DNA of 64,000 bases from Selaginella tamariscina (lineage: Eukaryota; Streptophyta; Lycopodiopsida; Selaginellales; Selaginellaceae): assembly GCA_003024785.1 (NCBI GenBank), contig PUQB01000948.1:1-64000 (forward strand). The letters run 5' to 3'. Of the stretch, positions 13,451 to 25,500 are shown piece by piece (the stretch's first letter is position 1; each line of letters starts with the position of its first letter). The notes under the pieces are model-generated. The model had not been told where the DNA came from, did no database searches, and saw only the letters and a list, made by a program, of their open reading frames with translations. The translations under genes and the position numbers were made by a program.

Positions 13451-16400
13451 TGAAACTAATCAAATGGTTATCAAAATTCCATTATGCTAATAATAGTATA
13501 TGACATTGTAATCGTATAATTTGACCTTACATCCTCTCATTTTGGAAGGATGGAAGGTGGTTAGGATTCTAGTAAATGGACTCGGATCTAGAGAAACATG
13601 AAAAGGAGGCACATGTGGATCTGTAGGTGGCATAACTTGTTCTTGACCCTGTTGCACGAAACGCTTCAAGTGTTGCACAATCTCTGGAGAATTGGGTTGA
13701 ATATCATGTCAAACCTCATAAACTTGTGGCCCTACTTGCCGCAACACTCAATATGGTCCCTTTTATTAAGTAAGGAGACTTTTAACCAAGCCACTTATCG
13801 TAAGCTTGGGAAAATAAATCAACAATAGCTCATTCAGCTTGTACTTCACATGGATAATGATGAGAATTGTAGCACTATTGTTGTCCCACTTGTACGCGGC
13901 CCAAGTGTTTTACGGACTTCATTTGGACCAATGAAAGATTACTTGTCAAATACCGATCCCAAGACCTAGCATCAACAGCTCATGACAAGCACAAAGGTAG
14001 ACCCAACTCCTTTAATAACATCGAGTCATGACCATATAAGAGCTTATATGATGAAATACTAATAGAAATCTATACTCTGATGATAAAGCATATTGGAGAG
14101 ATGGCAGATAACCAATGTTGAAAGTTTACGTACTTCACAATTGTCTTAATGAGCCATTCCACTAAACCATCTGCTGAGGATAATAAATACTCATGAAAAT
14201 GTGGTGTATCCCTAGTTGAGACGTCAAGATATGAAATGCTTCAGCCATAAATGCAAGACCATTGTCCAAGAGAATCTGCTCTGGGCAAGAATGTTGGAAC
14301 ATTACTCAATTAAGGAGAAAGTGGCCAATAACAAAAGCAATTGCACTAGCAAGAGCATCAACTTTCAAGCAATGTCAGGTAGTCAGAAGCAATAATAACA
14401 TACTTGTTGCCAATAATTGACCATGGAAAAGGCCTCATCAAATTAAATGTCACCAATTCAAATGGACGAGAAATTGCAATTGACTCCAATCGTTCTTCTG
14501 AAGTACAGAGGGAATATTGCAAACTTGACACCACACACAATTACGCACATATTGGATCACATCTCATTACAACTCTAGCCAATAGAAAGATATGTGCAGT
14601 TTCTCAATCACACAACAATGTCTCGTGTGCCTGACGACAACATGAGAGTCATGGTAAGCATGAAGGAAAGGTGGAATGAAGACCGAAGGCACCATCAACC
14701 ACAAATAATCATCCAAATCAGTCTCAACAAAAAAAGAAGGTTGTCCTGAAGGCATATTGAGAATGTAAGTGCATCAATGACAAGTCATCAGTAAGTGATA
14801 CAGGATTTTCAAACTCATTATGAAACACGACTCAACCTTTTGAACTTCACAAACCTCATACAAAGAAGGCAAATCCAACTTTGTACAACAACTACTGATA
14901 ACACTAAATTTTTATCTAGAAAATCCATTGATGTTGGAACTCCTTGGGCAATGAACAACCTCGAAGTCATATATTTAAAACTTTAAGACCCACCAAGTAA
15001 TACAACCAACTAAGTTTTTATTTTAACAACAAAGTGACTACAGCATGCTCGCCTTTCAACATCATCCGAGAATCATGCAAGTAGGCATGGAGCTTCTCAA
15101 AACCCCAAATTGTTGCTAAACACTCATTTATTATGGAGTAGTTCACCTTTGTTGGCTACAACATACGTGATGTGTGCAATGGGATGACATTGACAAGGCA
15201 CATTGTACTCTTCTGCATCAACACACCCCCGAGATTAATGTCAGAAACATTCACATGCAAGATGAAGGGGTGAGTGTAATTAGGGTATGCAAAAACTAAA
15301 GAAGTCGTCAACAGCTCTTTAAGATTTGTAAATGCATGCTCGCAATTTTTAGATCAAACAAGAGATGACGTTATGATTTTAACAACACTCGCAACAGTAG
15401 TACAATCTAAATATGATTAACAAAATAATCAAGATATTATACCTTGTCAAGAAAGCATTGCACATTGTTCACACATTTTGACATAGGAAACTTTAAAATT
15501 GTGACAAGTTTGTTAAGATTGTCTTGCAAACTTTCACGAAGATAACCAAGATAAATGGTGTCTTTGGATCCAAACACACTTAGATCACTTTAACTTCAAA
15601 CTAACTTTTCGCAACTGATCCAAAACTTTGCATATATTACAGATATGCTTTTTCATGTTCTCTCTGAGTGGATTAAAACATCATTTGATAAAGTCGATAG
15701 TCACCTCCAACATATTGTAAAGAACTTTATTCATTATATGTTAGAAAGTCATTGGAGCATTGTTAAACTAAAAGGCATAACCAAGAACTCATATAAGCCA
15801 AATGGTGTTTGGAAAGCAGTCTTGAGAATGTATATATCAACTATTAAAACTTGTTAATATTCAAAGGTGAGATTTAACTTGGTGAACCAATGACTCCGCC
15901 CTAGTCAATCCAGAAGATTTGCGATATGAGGAAGTGGATAAACATTCAAAATAGTCACATCATTCAATGAGTAATAATCGATATAAAACCAAATGCTCCC
16001 ATCTGGCTTTATCACAAGACGAAGTTTACATGCCCAAGAACTCTAGATAACACCCTTCTCTAATATTTTTTTAACATTAGCTCACAAAATCTTGAGCTTC
16101 TTTGATGACCAACGCCGAATAGGTATTTTGATAATTTAGCATCCCCAATTGGAATAAATATGTTGCAATCTTGGCCCCAGACAACAAGTCAAAATCAAAT
16201 AAATCAGCATATTCTTTCTTAAGTTGATTAATGGTTGCATTATAATAATCATATGACGAATTTAAAAAGGGAATGAAAGAGCAAGAAAAGATGGCAAGAA
16301 GTAAAAGTAAGACAAAAGTGATTAAAGCAAAAGTAAAAATAAATAAATAAAGTGAAATAAAAGTAAAATGAATGAAAGAAAGATGAAGAACAATCAAATA

Positions 16401-18075
16401 AGGAGGGGATTTTTCAAAGGCACACTTGGCATCATTGTGAGTCAACCAATCCACACTAAGAATATAATTAAAAGCTTGACTTGGCACCACCTCATAAAAA
16501 TTGAAGCTCAAGTTCATGACCCTCCACACAAATGGCTATGTCAACCTCATCCTATGAATAAACATGAGTGTGTCAGTTGTTATAAAGAATAAAAGCTGGC
16601 TCTATCATGATGCAAATGAAAACGGCAATATGTAGTAATAGATTGAGGAAGAAAAGACAAATTTGAGCTTGTATTCACCAACACTAAAAGGAAAATATCA
16701 TGTGTTGTGTTATAAATTAAGTTTTAAAGGATGAACTGGTGCCGAGTGAATCCCTTGATGATATTCCTAAAAGAAAGATAAAGGGGTTACCAACTTCTTG
16801 TGCGACTCTTCATTTTCTAAATGATTTGCTGCATCAAGACCTCCCACTACAGTGGCATTAATTGGACGTTCTTGATGCTAAGGCCTCCACTTAAAAAATG
16901 GAGGACACCAATTGGAAACATTGATAACACTGATATGTATGTCCAACCTCATGACATGCCTAACAACGAATTACACATCCATGGCCCAACTTGTCTTGAT
17001 GCACATGCAACAATAACATCAACCTCCATCAGAGCAAAACCATCTCTAACTAAAGTGAAACTAGAGCATGCAAAGCTACAAGTGGGCAAGGCAATGTCTC
17101 ATATTGTTGTGCTAGTCGCATAGCATAGTCAAGGGTCACGGGAGCAAGTGCATGTACAAGCCCCACAAGGTCTTGACAAAGTGCTAGCCACAACATGCCT
17201 AACTTGATTTGTTCTAATATATTAGGTTCTAGATGAAGCAAAAGGCTTTGAAAGGTAACACTAAATTGCATCATAGACTCAGATGGCTCCTAATAAATAA
17301 GATATAATTGCTAAAAAACATCATCATAGTTGTTAACATACCTAAATGCGCATTTGAAAATCGCTGGAAGAGTACTCCAATCCCCACAAGTTGTTGCATC
17401 TAAACATTGTACCACTGTAATGCCATCCCTTGAAGACAAGTAGGAAACTCGCACAATCACCGAGCATCGTCCCAAGAATGATATGTGGTGACCACTATGA
17501 AGTGATCAAACTAATAATATACATCATCCCCAAGACTTCCATGAAAGAAATTTGGTCAAACTTAAGGATTTACAACATGAACATAAGAAGTAACATCATG
17601 TGTTGTGAATGTCACCATCAATTGTGTTGAATTGTTTAGTTGCACCCACATAACATTTAGTAATTACATGAGTAACTATACAAAAGATTTGTTTGTTACA
17701 CAACCATGAATAAAAAGAAGAGAGTATAAATCTACAAAAATAAAATAGATCTAGATAATGAAAAAGCTAAATCCAAAAGATAAAAAATTTACACAAAAAA
17801 GACACAAATCCAAGCACTCCTTAAGGACCTCTCACCTCCCCATTATACAAGCTCGAATAAGAAAATGTGCATCAAAACCCTAACTTTAACCCTAACGTAA
17901 ATACAAAAGTGAGTAATTCAAATTAAAACTAACTTGACAATTATCAAAATGTGAAAACTTGAAATACAAAAATGTGCATATTGTATTATCCCAAATCCCT
18001 AACTTAAATATAGGAGTGAGTAGTTCGAATTAAAACTAATTTAATGATTATTAAAATGTCGTTATGTTAATAATT
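13450..18075 (-). mobile_element. Decayed Ty3/gypsy retrotransposon
   Basis: Minus-strand fragments in gypsy order: a gag-like piece (17274-17050, with LEPNILEQIKLGMLW), a protease-like piece near 16529-16400 (NYILSVDWLTHNDAKCAF), an RT and RNase H zone about 16080-15100 with scattered similarity, and an integrase piece (14540-14358, with RPFELVTFNLMRPFPW and SIIGNKYVIIASDYLTL). About 50-bp similar sequences near 13455-13500 and 18045-18075 may be remnants of its ends. No long reading frame survives. It differs from the chromodomain family at 46.8-52.9 kb. Confidence 0.7.
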
Positions 18076-18236
18076 GTTAAGAATCGAGTACTCTGAGATG
18101 CTTTTAGGGATTATCTATGCACACCTCAGAATCAGCATTTGTTTTGGATCTTATATTTGAATACAAAAAATATAAGGCTTCAAAAAATACAAAAAATATA
18201 AGGCCTAAAAAATGCTCAAAGGAACTCGCTCCATTC

Positions 18237-20070
18237 AATCGTGCTTTTAGGGATTATCTGTGCATGGCTTAGAATCAAACCAGGAGAAGGCTCAAGGTTC
18301 TGCGAAACCATTCAGGAGGGGAGTACACCTCGCTAGCCTTTGTAAGCTTATGCTCTCATAAGGGGATCATCCACCAATGCACATGCCCGAGCACATCACA
18401 GTAGAACGTAGTAGCAGAGTGCAAGCATCGAAACATCATGAACATGGTCTGTTGCTTCTTGCACTCATCAGGTCTTGCTCTGCATCTCTAGTCCACAATA
18501 GGTTAGATTACAGTCCAAGTTAAAAACCCTCTCCCTCATTCTACTTGACCTGATCACATTCCAAAGGAGACTTGGATTGGTAAAAGGCAGAAGGTGGCCA
18601 AGCTGAGGCGCTCTAGATGCCTCGCCTTCATACGTCAAAATCCCGATGTTGAAGGTAAGTTGGCACCTCGCAATAAGCCAACATTCTTGGCTGGATACGA
18701 GGACCACATCAAGGGGTACCACCTCTACGATCCCTCTACTAGTAGAATACAGGTCAGTAACAACGTGGTCTTCAACGAGAGGATAGTCTATCATGACTAT
18801 CAAACCAACTCGCCAACACAATCGGCCAAAGTTTCACGTGCATGGGAGCCAAATGCCTGGCTCTAGGAGGATGAGTCCACCTATGAGGGAAGGCCTATTG
18901 CCGACTCTGAGTACACAACAAACAAACTCGTAGTTAAGCTTGAGTTCACATGGGAAGAATAGGCTTAGCTTGATAGTCCGCACTAGAACAACTAGCTCAC
19001 CTTGCACCATTGGAGTTGAACACACGACCAGTGATATGACAACCTCTAAAAGTTGATTGCCTAGCGCAAGGACTTCCTTTTGATCTTTAGTTTCTTGGAT
19101 GTGATCAATTAGGTAAACTGACTCGGGTTCCCAAACCCAAGGCATTGCTTGTCACTCAACCAAAGGTTTCAACTCCCAACAACTTCTATGAGGCATAGAG
19201 CTCACCTGAAGTCAAGGAGTGGATGAAAGCCATGCAAGACAAGCTTGACACTCACCAAGTCAACTACTCGTGCTAGAGGAGCCACAACATGTCTGGGTTT
19301 TCAAAAGGATGTTGAACCTGGACAACATCATCAAGCGCTTCAAGACTTGCTTTGTTGCCAAAGGATTCTCTCAGGTGCCAGGACTACACTTTGATGAAAC
19401 CTTTTCTTCAACTGTCAAAGCTGCTAGTGTTCAAGTTCACATGGCCTCTTCTTCACAATTTAGACTCACGGCACACCACCTCAATGTAAAAATGGCCTTT
19501 TTTAATGCTCCCCTATCTTCACGACATAACCAGAAGGATTCGAGTAGACAGGAGCTAACATGGAGAAACTGGTATATGAGCTGCAACGAGTAGTGTACAA
19601 CCTCAAGCAAGTGTTGAGAGAATGGTACATGTGTCTCAATAACTTTCTCTGCAAGCACAACTTCACCAAGCTCAACTTCAATGGTAACCTCTAGCAGAAG
19701 GAGACCTCTGAGGGCTTCTTAGTTATTGTAGTGTATCACTCAGACCAGAGGAAAAGATCGTCAATATCAAGGTAGAACAAGATGAAGCTACTGGAAGGGT
19801 CAAGCTTACCACAATACATCAAGGAGCTGCTCGAACACTTCAACATGACCAACTATCGGCATGTTCCAACGTCGATGATCCTAGGTAGAAAACTGGTACG
19901 TGAAGGTGTGCCTGCATTTGAAAATCCGAGTCTATATGGGTCCCTAGTTGGCGAGCTTCTCCACCTAGAAAATACCACATGACTTAACATTGCATTTGCT
20001 TTGGAGAGGCCATTGGCATGTCGGCAAGAGAGTGCTCATGAATTTACAAGGGACTCTTCACTTTAGTTTA
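18237..20070 (+). mobile_element. Decayed Ty1/copia pol fragment, right inverted copy
   Basis: Plus-strand copia pol: end of integrase (18594-18780, with NKPTFLAGYEDHIKGYHLYD), RT (19270-19600, with FKTCFVAKGFSQVPGLHFDE and LNVKMAFFNAPL) and a later part (19782-19982, with ENPSLYGSLVGELLHLENTT). It is the same family as the left copy at 10430-13450 but in the opposite orientation. It starts abruptly at TGCTTTTAGGGATTATC (also at about 12690 in the left copy) and is cut near 20070. Frameshifts and stops make it inactive. Confidence 0.8.
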
Positions 20071-20104
20071 CTTTATAGAACATTCAAGTTCTCATTTTCT
20101 CACT

Positions 20105-20116
20105 TGGTATCAGAGC
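20105..20116 (+). other. Retrotransposon primer-binding site (initiator Met tRNA type)
   Basis: TGGTATCAGAGC is the classic plant primer-binding sequence complementary to the 3' end of initiator methionine tRNA. It follows the end of a probable 5' LTR and precedes a copia gag. Confidence 0.85.
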
Positions 20117-21000
20117 TTTGGCTCACACCGTTTCTTTTTTAATCGTTTCTCTTGTTTCTCTTCTCTAATGCGAGCATCAGCAAGGTCATGCTCCAAGGCA
20201 TCTCCGACTTGGAAGGAGCAGATGAATATGTTCCCTAGGTCAAGAAGATGACCATGGAAGGAGCAGATGAATATGTTCCCTAGGTCAAGAAGATAACCAT
20301 GGAAGGAGTCTGGTCTGTGCTTTTCCATGGAAGAGTTGCTTCAAACAGTTGAGTTACTCTCCTTGCAGATGACAACGCTGATGTTAAAGAAAATCATGAC
20401 CTCATGATTCTTTGGTTCAAATTGGGGGACACACTATTCTTGTGGGTTGATGGCATAAGTGCCCATGAGATCTAGGAGTTCTTGCACTGCCGCTTTAGGA
20501 ATCCTTATGTTGCTCGACTCAAGGCTTTGGAAACTCGCATCCAGCCCATACACTTCAGATGACTTCATTGCTCTCGTCAAGAATCTACAAAGCTGCTCCA
20601 CAAAGCTCCAAAACACCTCTCAAAGTTACAATGAAAGTCGCAAGATCATTGCTCTTTGTATCCCACGAATGAGACCACACCACCATGATCTTCAACACGG
20701 CTCGCACGTTCACTCAATCTAAGGAAACGCTAGAAGTGCATCTCACCAAGTTGGACCTGATTAAGAACCGTCCTCCCTTATAGTTGTTGTCAAAGTCAAT
20801 TTTGCAGTGGGCTCCTCAGATGGCTACAAGAACTCCAACAATATTGGAGCGAGTTCATCCAAGAACTCAAGGGTGCTCCTAAGAATCAATCAGGACGACA
20901 CCCTCGAAACTCACCAACAGAATTCTCACTGCCATGCTTGTAGCCAGGAGGGCCACTTCAAGCGAGATTGTCCTCTCCTCAAACACCTCACATGGACCAC
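20117..21000 (+). pseudogene. Copia gag remnant with zinc knuckle
   Basis: Downstream of the primer-binding site are gag-like pieces in changing frames. One carries SPYTSDDFIALVKNLQS (20459-20722). Another carries the CCHC knuckle CHACSQEGHFKRDCP (about 20930-20975). Frameshifts and stops break it. It lies downstream of a pol fragment in the same orientation, so it cannot be the 5' part of that copy and must come from another copy or a rearrangement. Confidence 0.7.
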
Positions 21001-21398
21001 TACTCTGAATATAAGTTACGAGTTTGAACTAATACAACATATACATTTTTATATTTCAAACTCTCGTAGTCTCAAACTTTTTGAAGCAAATTAAGATTTT
21101 TTTTAAGTGACCTAATTCAAAATACTGCACTCAAACTAAATCAGTCGATGCATTGGGGGTACGAGTGAACGGGTGAGCATGTGCATGAGATGTAATATGT
21201 TGGTTTATCAACCAGTATCTATAGATGTGATACTCATTCTATTTATAATAAAATAATATAATTTATTATAATTTATTCGGGTAACTTATGCCATCTCACT
21301 CATCTCTCTCTCACACACACACGCAAGATGACTAATGAGTAAAAGGAATATATTACACACATATATATATACTATACGGTTGATATTTCCTCCCTTAT
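21001..21398. other. AT-rich spacer
   Basis: No gene seen. It contains short TC/CA and TA microsatellites (21300-21370) and the region 3' of the oxidase gene. Confidence 0.5.
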
Positions 21399-21767
21399 CT
21401 AGCCATCAAGATTTAAAGCAGCAAACACTTGCACAGGATCGAAGCCTTTCGGATTTCCAAACTTGTTCCTTTTAAACCTGTCACATATATCAGCATTACA
21501 TAAAAGAAGCGTGCGCGCGTGTGTGTGAGTGTACACATAGAGAGCTCATGGAGTGTCCTGCTTATGATCTATAAATATATATCTACCGCATCTTTGTTTT
21601 TACCTCAACACGTTTCAAAAAGCAAGTCTGGCAACGGCTCCACACACACAAGATGCATACACATGCATACAATAAACACCATAAACAGCTAAAGCTAAAC
21701 TGATTCTCCTGATGGAGGCACTGTTAGCGATCTTAGACAACAGGTGTATAATAAAACGAGATTTACA

Positions 21768-21808
<41 letters not shown>

Positions 21809-22727
21809 GCGGGAGAGGGGAGACGGAGGAGAAAACCTGTCAATTGTAAAGTACTGGAGCGGGATTCCCTCAGAGTCCCTATCCAAAGCCAAATCTGCCA
21901 TGATTTTCCCAACTAACGGAGCCATCTTGAAACCGTGCCCAGAGAATCCCCCTGTCACTAGAACTTGTTTGTTCGTGTTGGAAACGAAATCAAGGATGAA
22001 ATCCTCGTCAGGAGTCATCGAGTACATGCACACCGAGGACTTCACAGGACCGTCCGATTTGACCTTCTTCATGAACGTGGAGCTTATCCAAGGGCTCATA
22101 ATCCTTCGTAGTTACATTTAGTACTTTAAACTATCATTAGATTATATATATACACAAATACAAAGGACATCTATATACTGTTGATATCGTTATATCAACA
22201 TGCATACATGTATTTATACAAAATTATACTGACATCAACATCTGTATATATATATGTAATGTATATGTATAAATACACGTCTCTGTGTGTAAACATATGG
22301 ATATATATGCCCACACACGACAATAGAACACAGCTAGTACAATTTGTGTGTGCGTGCGTGTGTGTGTGTGAGAGAGAGAGAGGACTTACTTGCTGAGCTT
22401 CACTACGTCTGGGGAAAGATCACGATTATCAGCGTCACACGGAGTTCCACCGAATAGATGCCTTCAGAAGTCCGGAATATTCCAGAGATGGCGTCCCATA
22501 GAAGTGCTTAGCACTGTAATATGCAAACGTTGGGAAGCCATTGCTAGCATGAAAGTCCTCTTCGTGCCCCTTTTCAACTTCCCAATACGCAATGTGCGTG
22601 TGTAGGGGTTGAATGGGAAGATCAACTCCAAAGTTTTCCTTTACAATCTTTGGAGTCCATGCACCACAAGAAATTATGCATGTCTTTGCGAGTATAGAAC
22701 CTGGCATATAACCATGCGTGAGTGTGA

Positions 22728-22764
<37 letters not shown>

Positions 22765-24038
22765 TAGTAGTGTTTACATTTAAGCTCAATGTACTGAATA
22801 TACATAGGTATTTTGTCCAAAGAACCCGCGCACGCGCACGCACACACACACACAACCTCCACTTGTTGCAACCAGCACGGCATCTTCGCCTTGGGGTGTG
22901 TTCCAACCAGTAGAAATCTTCGTAACCCTTGAGTTGTCCTGAAGAACGACACCATGCTTTGAAGCCAGGGAGAGAAACATCTCACGCGCCTTATTGGCAC
23001 GCAACACACCTGCATCGTGTGTGTACACTCCAATATGGTCCTCCGGAATCTGGACAACCTTAAATTTCTCATTTACTTCTTCTGGTGTAAGAACTTGGTA
23101 AGCTATTCCCTTCTTGCACGACTCTACGACCTGCAGGATGTAGGTGTGTGTGAGTGAAATATAAAACTCATATAGTCAATAATCCCAATAAGAAGAACGA
23201 AGTATATGAGACTGATAATATACATATTCGTATACAGACAGTCAAAGATGTGCGCGTGTGGCTTTGATGTGTATCCTTGTTATAAAATGATGTCAGATGT
23301 GTGTCACTATATAATACTGATGACTACGCGGCTTTGATGATCCTTCTTAGTAAATATATACAACGACGCAATCTCTGTACCTCTCTCTATGTATCCTGAG
23401 CTAAATTTAGTTAAACTGTATACAAGCCTTACTATATGTGATAAAATATTATTTTTGAGTTGGTTAATTCAAGTAGATAGAAATATTATCTAAACATTAC
23501 CTGTAGATAGACCTGTACCTATATAATATTAAACACATTTTAAGTATCTTTTTCATGCATGTACATCGGTCGTCGATAGTTAGTTGTATTCATATACATA
23601 CATATATACATATAATATGTAGGTTGGGAATCATCTTTACTGGACAACATTACAAATGCGTGCAGAATATATGTCAGTTGTATATATTATATGAATATGC
23701 ATTGTTATATACATGTACAGTGTCCACACACACCTGTTGGAGATCATGGTGCTCTTTGTGGCCGAAATCAAGCTGCCCCGTTGGGAAATATACCTTGTCC
23801 GAGGCCTCAATTTGAGCTTTTTCCCATAGATGCAGCGACATTCTGGCCATGAGAGCGTAGTAATGCTCCGGATAGGTGAGCCTCAGGGTTCTAGATTCGC
23901 CGTGTGACGATCCTCTCTGGTGCAGGAATCGAACTGCTCGATGAGGATGACGGACCTGCCCCTGCGTGCGAGCTCCACCGCCGTACACAGCCCCATGATC
24001 CCGCCCCCCACAACTGCTGCATCGTACACTCCCTCCAT
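21399..24038 (-). pseudogene. Sarcosine/pipecolate oxidase-like FAD oxidoreductase with two frameshifts
   Basis: Five minus-strand exons (24038-23734, 23130-22857, 22700-22390, 22103-21837, 21477-21399) match the monomeric sarcosine oxidase family, which oxidises N-methyl or cyclic amino acids such as L-pipecolate. Motifs: VVGGGIMGLCTAVELARRG for FAD binding, SSHGESRTLRLTYPEHYY, GVYTHDAGVLRANKAREMF, CGAWTPKIV, SVCMYSMTPDEDFILD with the cysteine that anchors FAD in this family, and GGFSGHGFKMAPLVGK. The frame breaks near 23925 (one base short) and near 22460 (two bases short or one extra). Apart from these, all exons and splice sites are preserved. It is either a very recent pseudogene or a functional gene with sequence errors. 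The C-terminus LNLDG lacks an SKL-type peroxisomal signal. Confidence 0.85.
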
Positions 24039-25500
24039 GGCCACACCTTTTAAAATTCAAAACCACTGCATTTAGGGTTCTGTTTATTTGGCATTAACCA
24101 TTATGAGCATATCTTAATGAGGTCAATTTTATATTACATAGATTAGTTTACATCACGCGCATAAAAGGACACGTGTTATCTTCTTTATAGCTAATATCAA
24201 CCCTAGAAATAGTTTTGCAGCTGCAATACAGGTGTACTAGTTAAAAGTCATACTACCGTCAAAATAGCATACGCTTGGAAACACACACGCATCAATCCCA
24301 TGCCCTTACTCTGTGTGTGTGACAAACATAAGTTAGTATTTTAATTGATAATAAGAGAATTATATCTGTAGATCCTCATGAAGTCCCATCAATTCTCTGG
24401 CATTGCTCCTTGCATGAGGTAAACCATCCCTTAAGAGATTCTTTTGCCTTGTTTATCACCGCTGAACACGTCCCGGATGTCTCTGCATATATACATATGT
24501 CCATGACATACGTCTATGTGTGTGGGTGTGTATTTTACTATACACGACAAAATATAATTTTTATTTAGAAAATCGCCTTCAGATTCCTTGAGTAAGTAGA
24601 ATGATTGTATAGCTTGTTGGGTTTGCAACGGAGGCTGATACTGCAACAGATTTTGACGATTCTGTTTAATAAAATCAAATTAATTCTAGAATTTTATAAT
24701 TCACTTACTTCAATAATCAGTGATTAGTTTATTTATAAGGTTTCTCAGGGTACTGACTAGCACAAATAGTCCATCCGATATTTGTTGCACTTTCAAACTA
24801 AAATGGGAATATTTATAGTTTCAACTTATAATAATTAATAATTTTAATTAGTTAATTAATATTTAATAATTAATTAATCTTTATTACATGATTATTCTTT
24901 AGAGTATTTATATTTCAACAAAGAATGAAATATACTTGATGTCAACCTCAAAGTACATGCAAGTCTTTTGCAACTTTGGTGCTGATTGTAATGTCTTTAA
25001 TGTTTTTTTTGTTATTCACCCGTATTGAATGGATTTAATGTTATAGTTTTTACTACAACTTTATTTTACTTTGGACATATGTTTAGTGCACTTAAATGTT
25101 TAGGGGTAATTTGGTTGGTTGTCATTCGAAAAACTTGAAGTGAATGTAACATTTACCTTATAAGAAACTCTTGCCCTCGTTTTTTGTCTCAATTGAGTTA
25201 CTAATTAATTTTAGTGAGTTCGGCATGTTAAATATGGTTAGAAACACCCTTAGGGTTGACCAAACCCTCCACGCTCATACATGAAAGGCTCATTATGTAA
25301 TAGGTTAAGGTTTAAAAATTAGGGTAAACTCACCAAGTATATTCCTATTCAAAATGATATTCCATGCTAGCCCACTTTATAAAATAGGAAAATAGGTGAG
25401 GGGTTCTTAATTATATATATTAAATAAGATATGTAATGAGAGTTCCTGGGTTCATAATTGAATTTGTTATTCTTATATTAATGCAAGCTTTAACTTGTGT
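24039..25500. other. AT-rich spacer
   Basis: No supported gene. A short minus-strand open stretch at 24646-24431 (QYQPPLQTQQAIQSFYLL) has no recognisable family. A repeat around 24880-25080 resembles sequence near 34305-34800, including CACCCGTATTGAATGGATTT against CACCCATATCGAATGAATTT. Confidence 0.4.

Noticed and set aside
24431..24646. Possible small gene on the minus strand near the oxidase gene
   Set aside because: An open stretch with QYQPPLQTQQ, but without a convincing splice partner or family; kept only as a note in the spacer.
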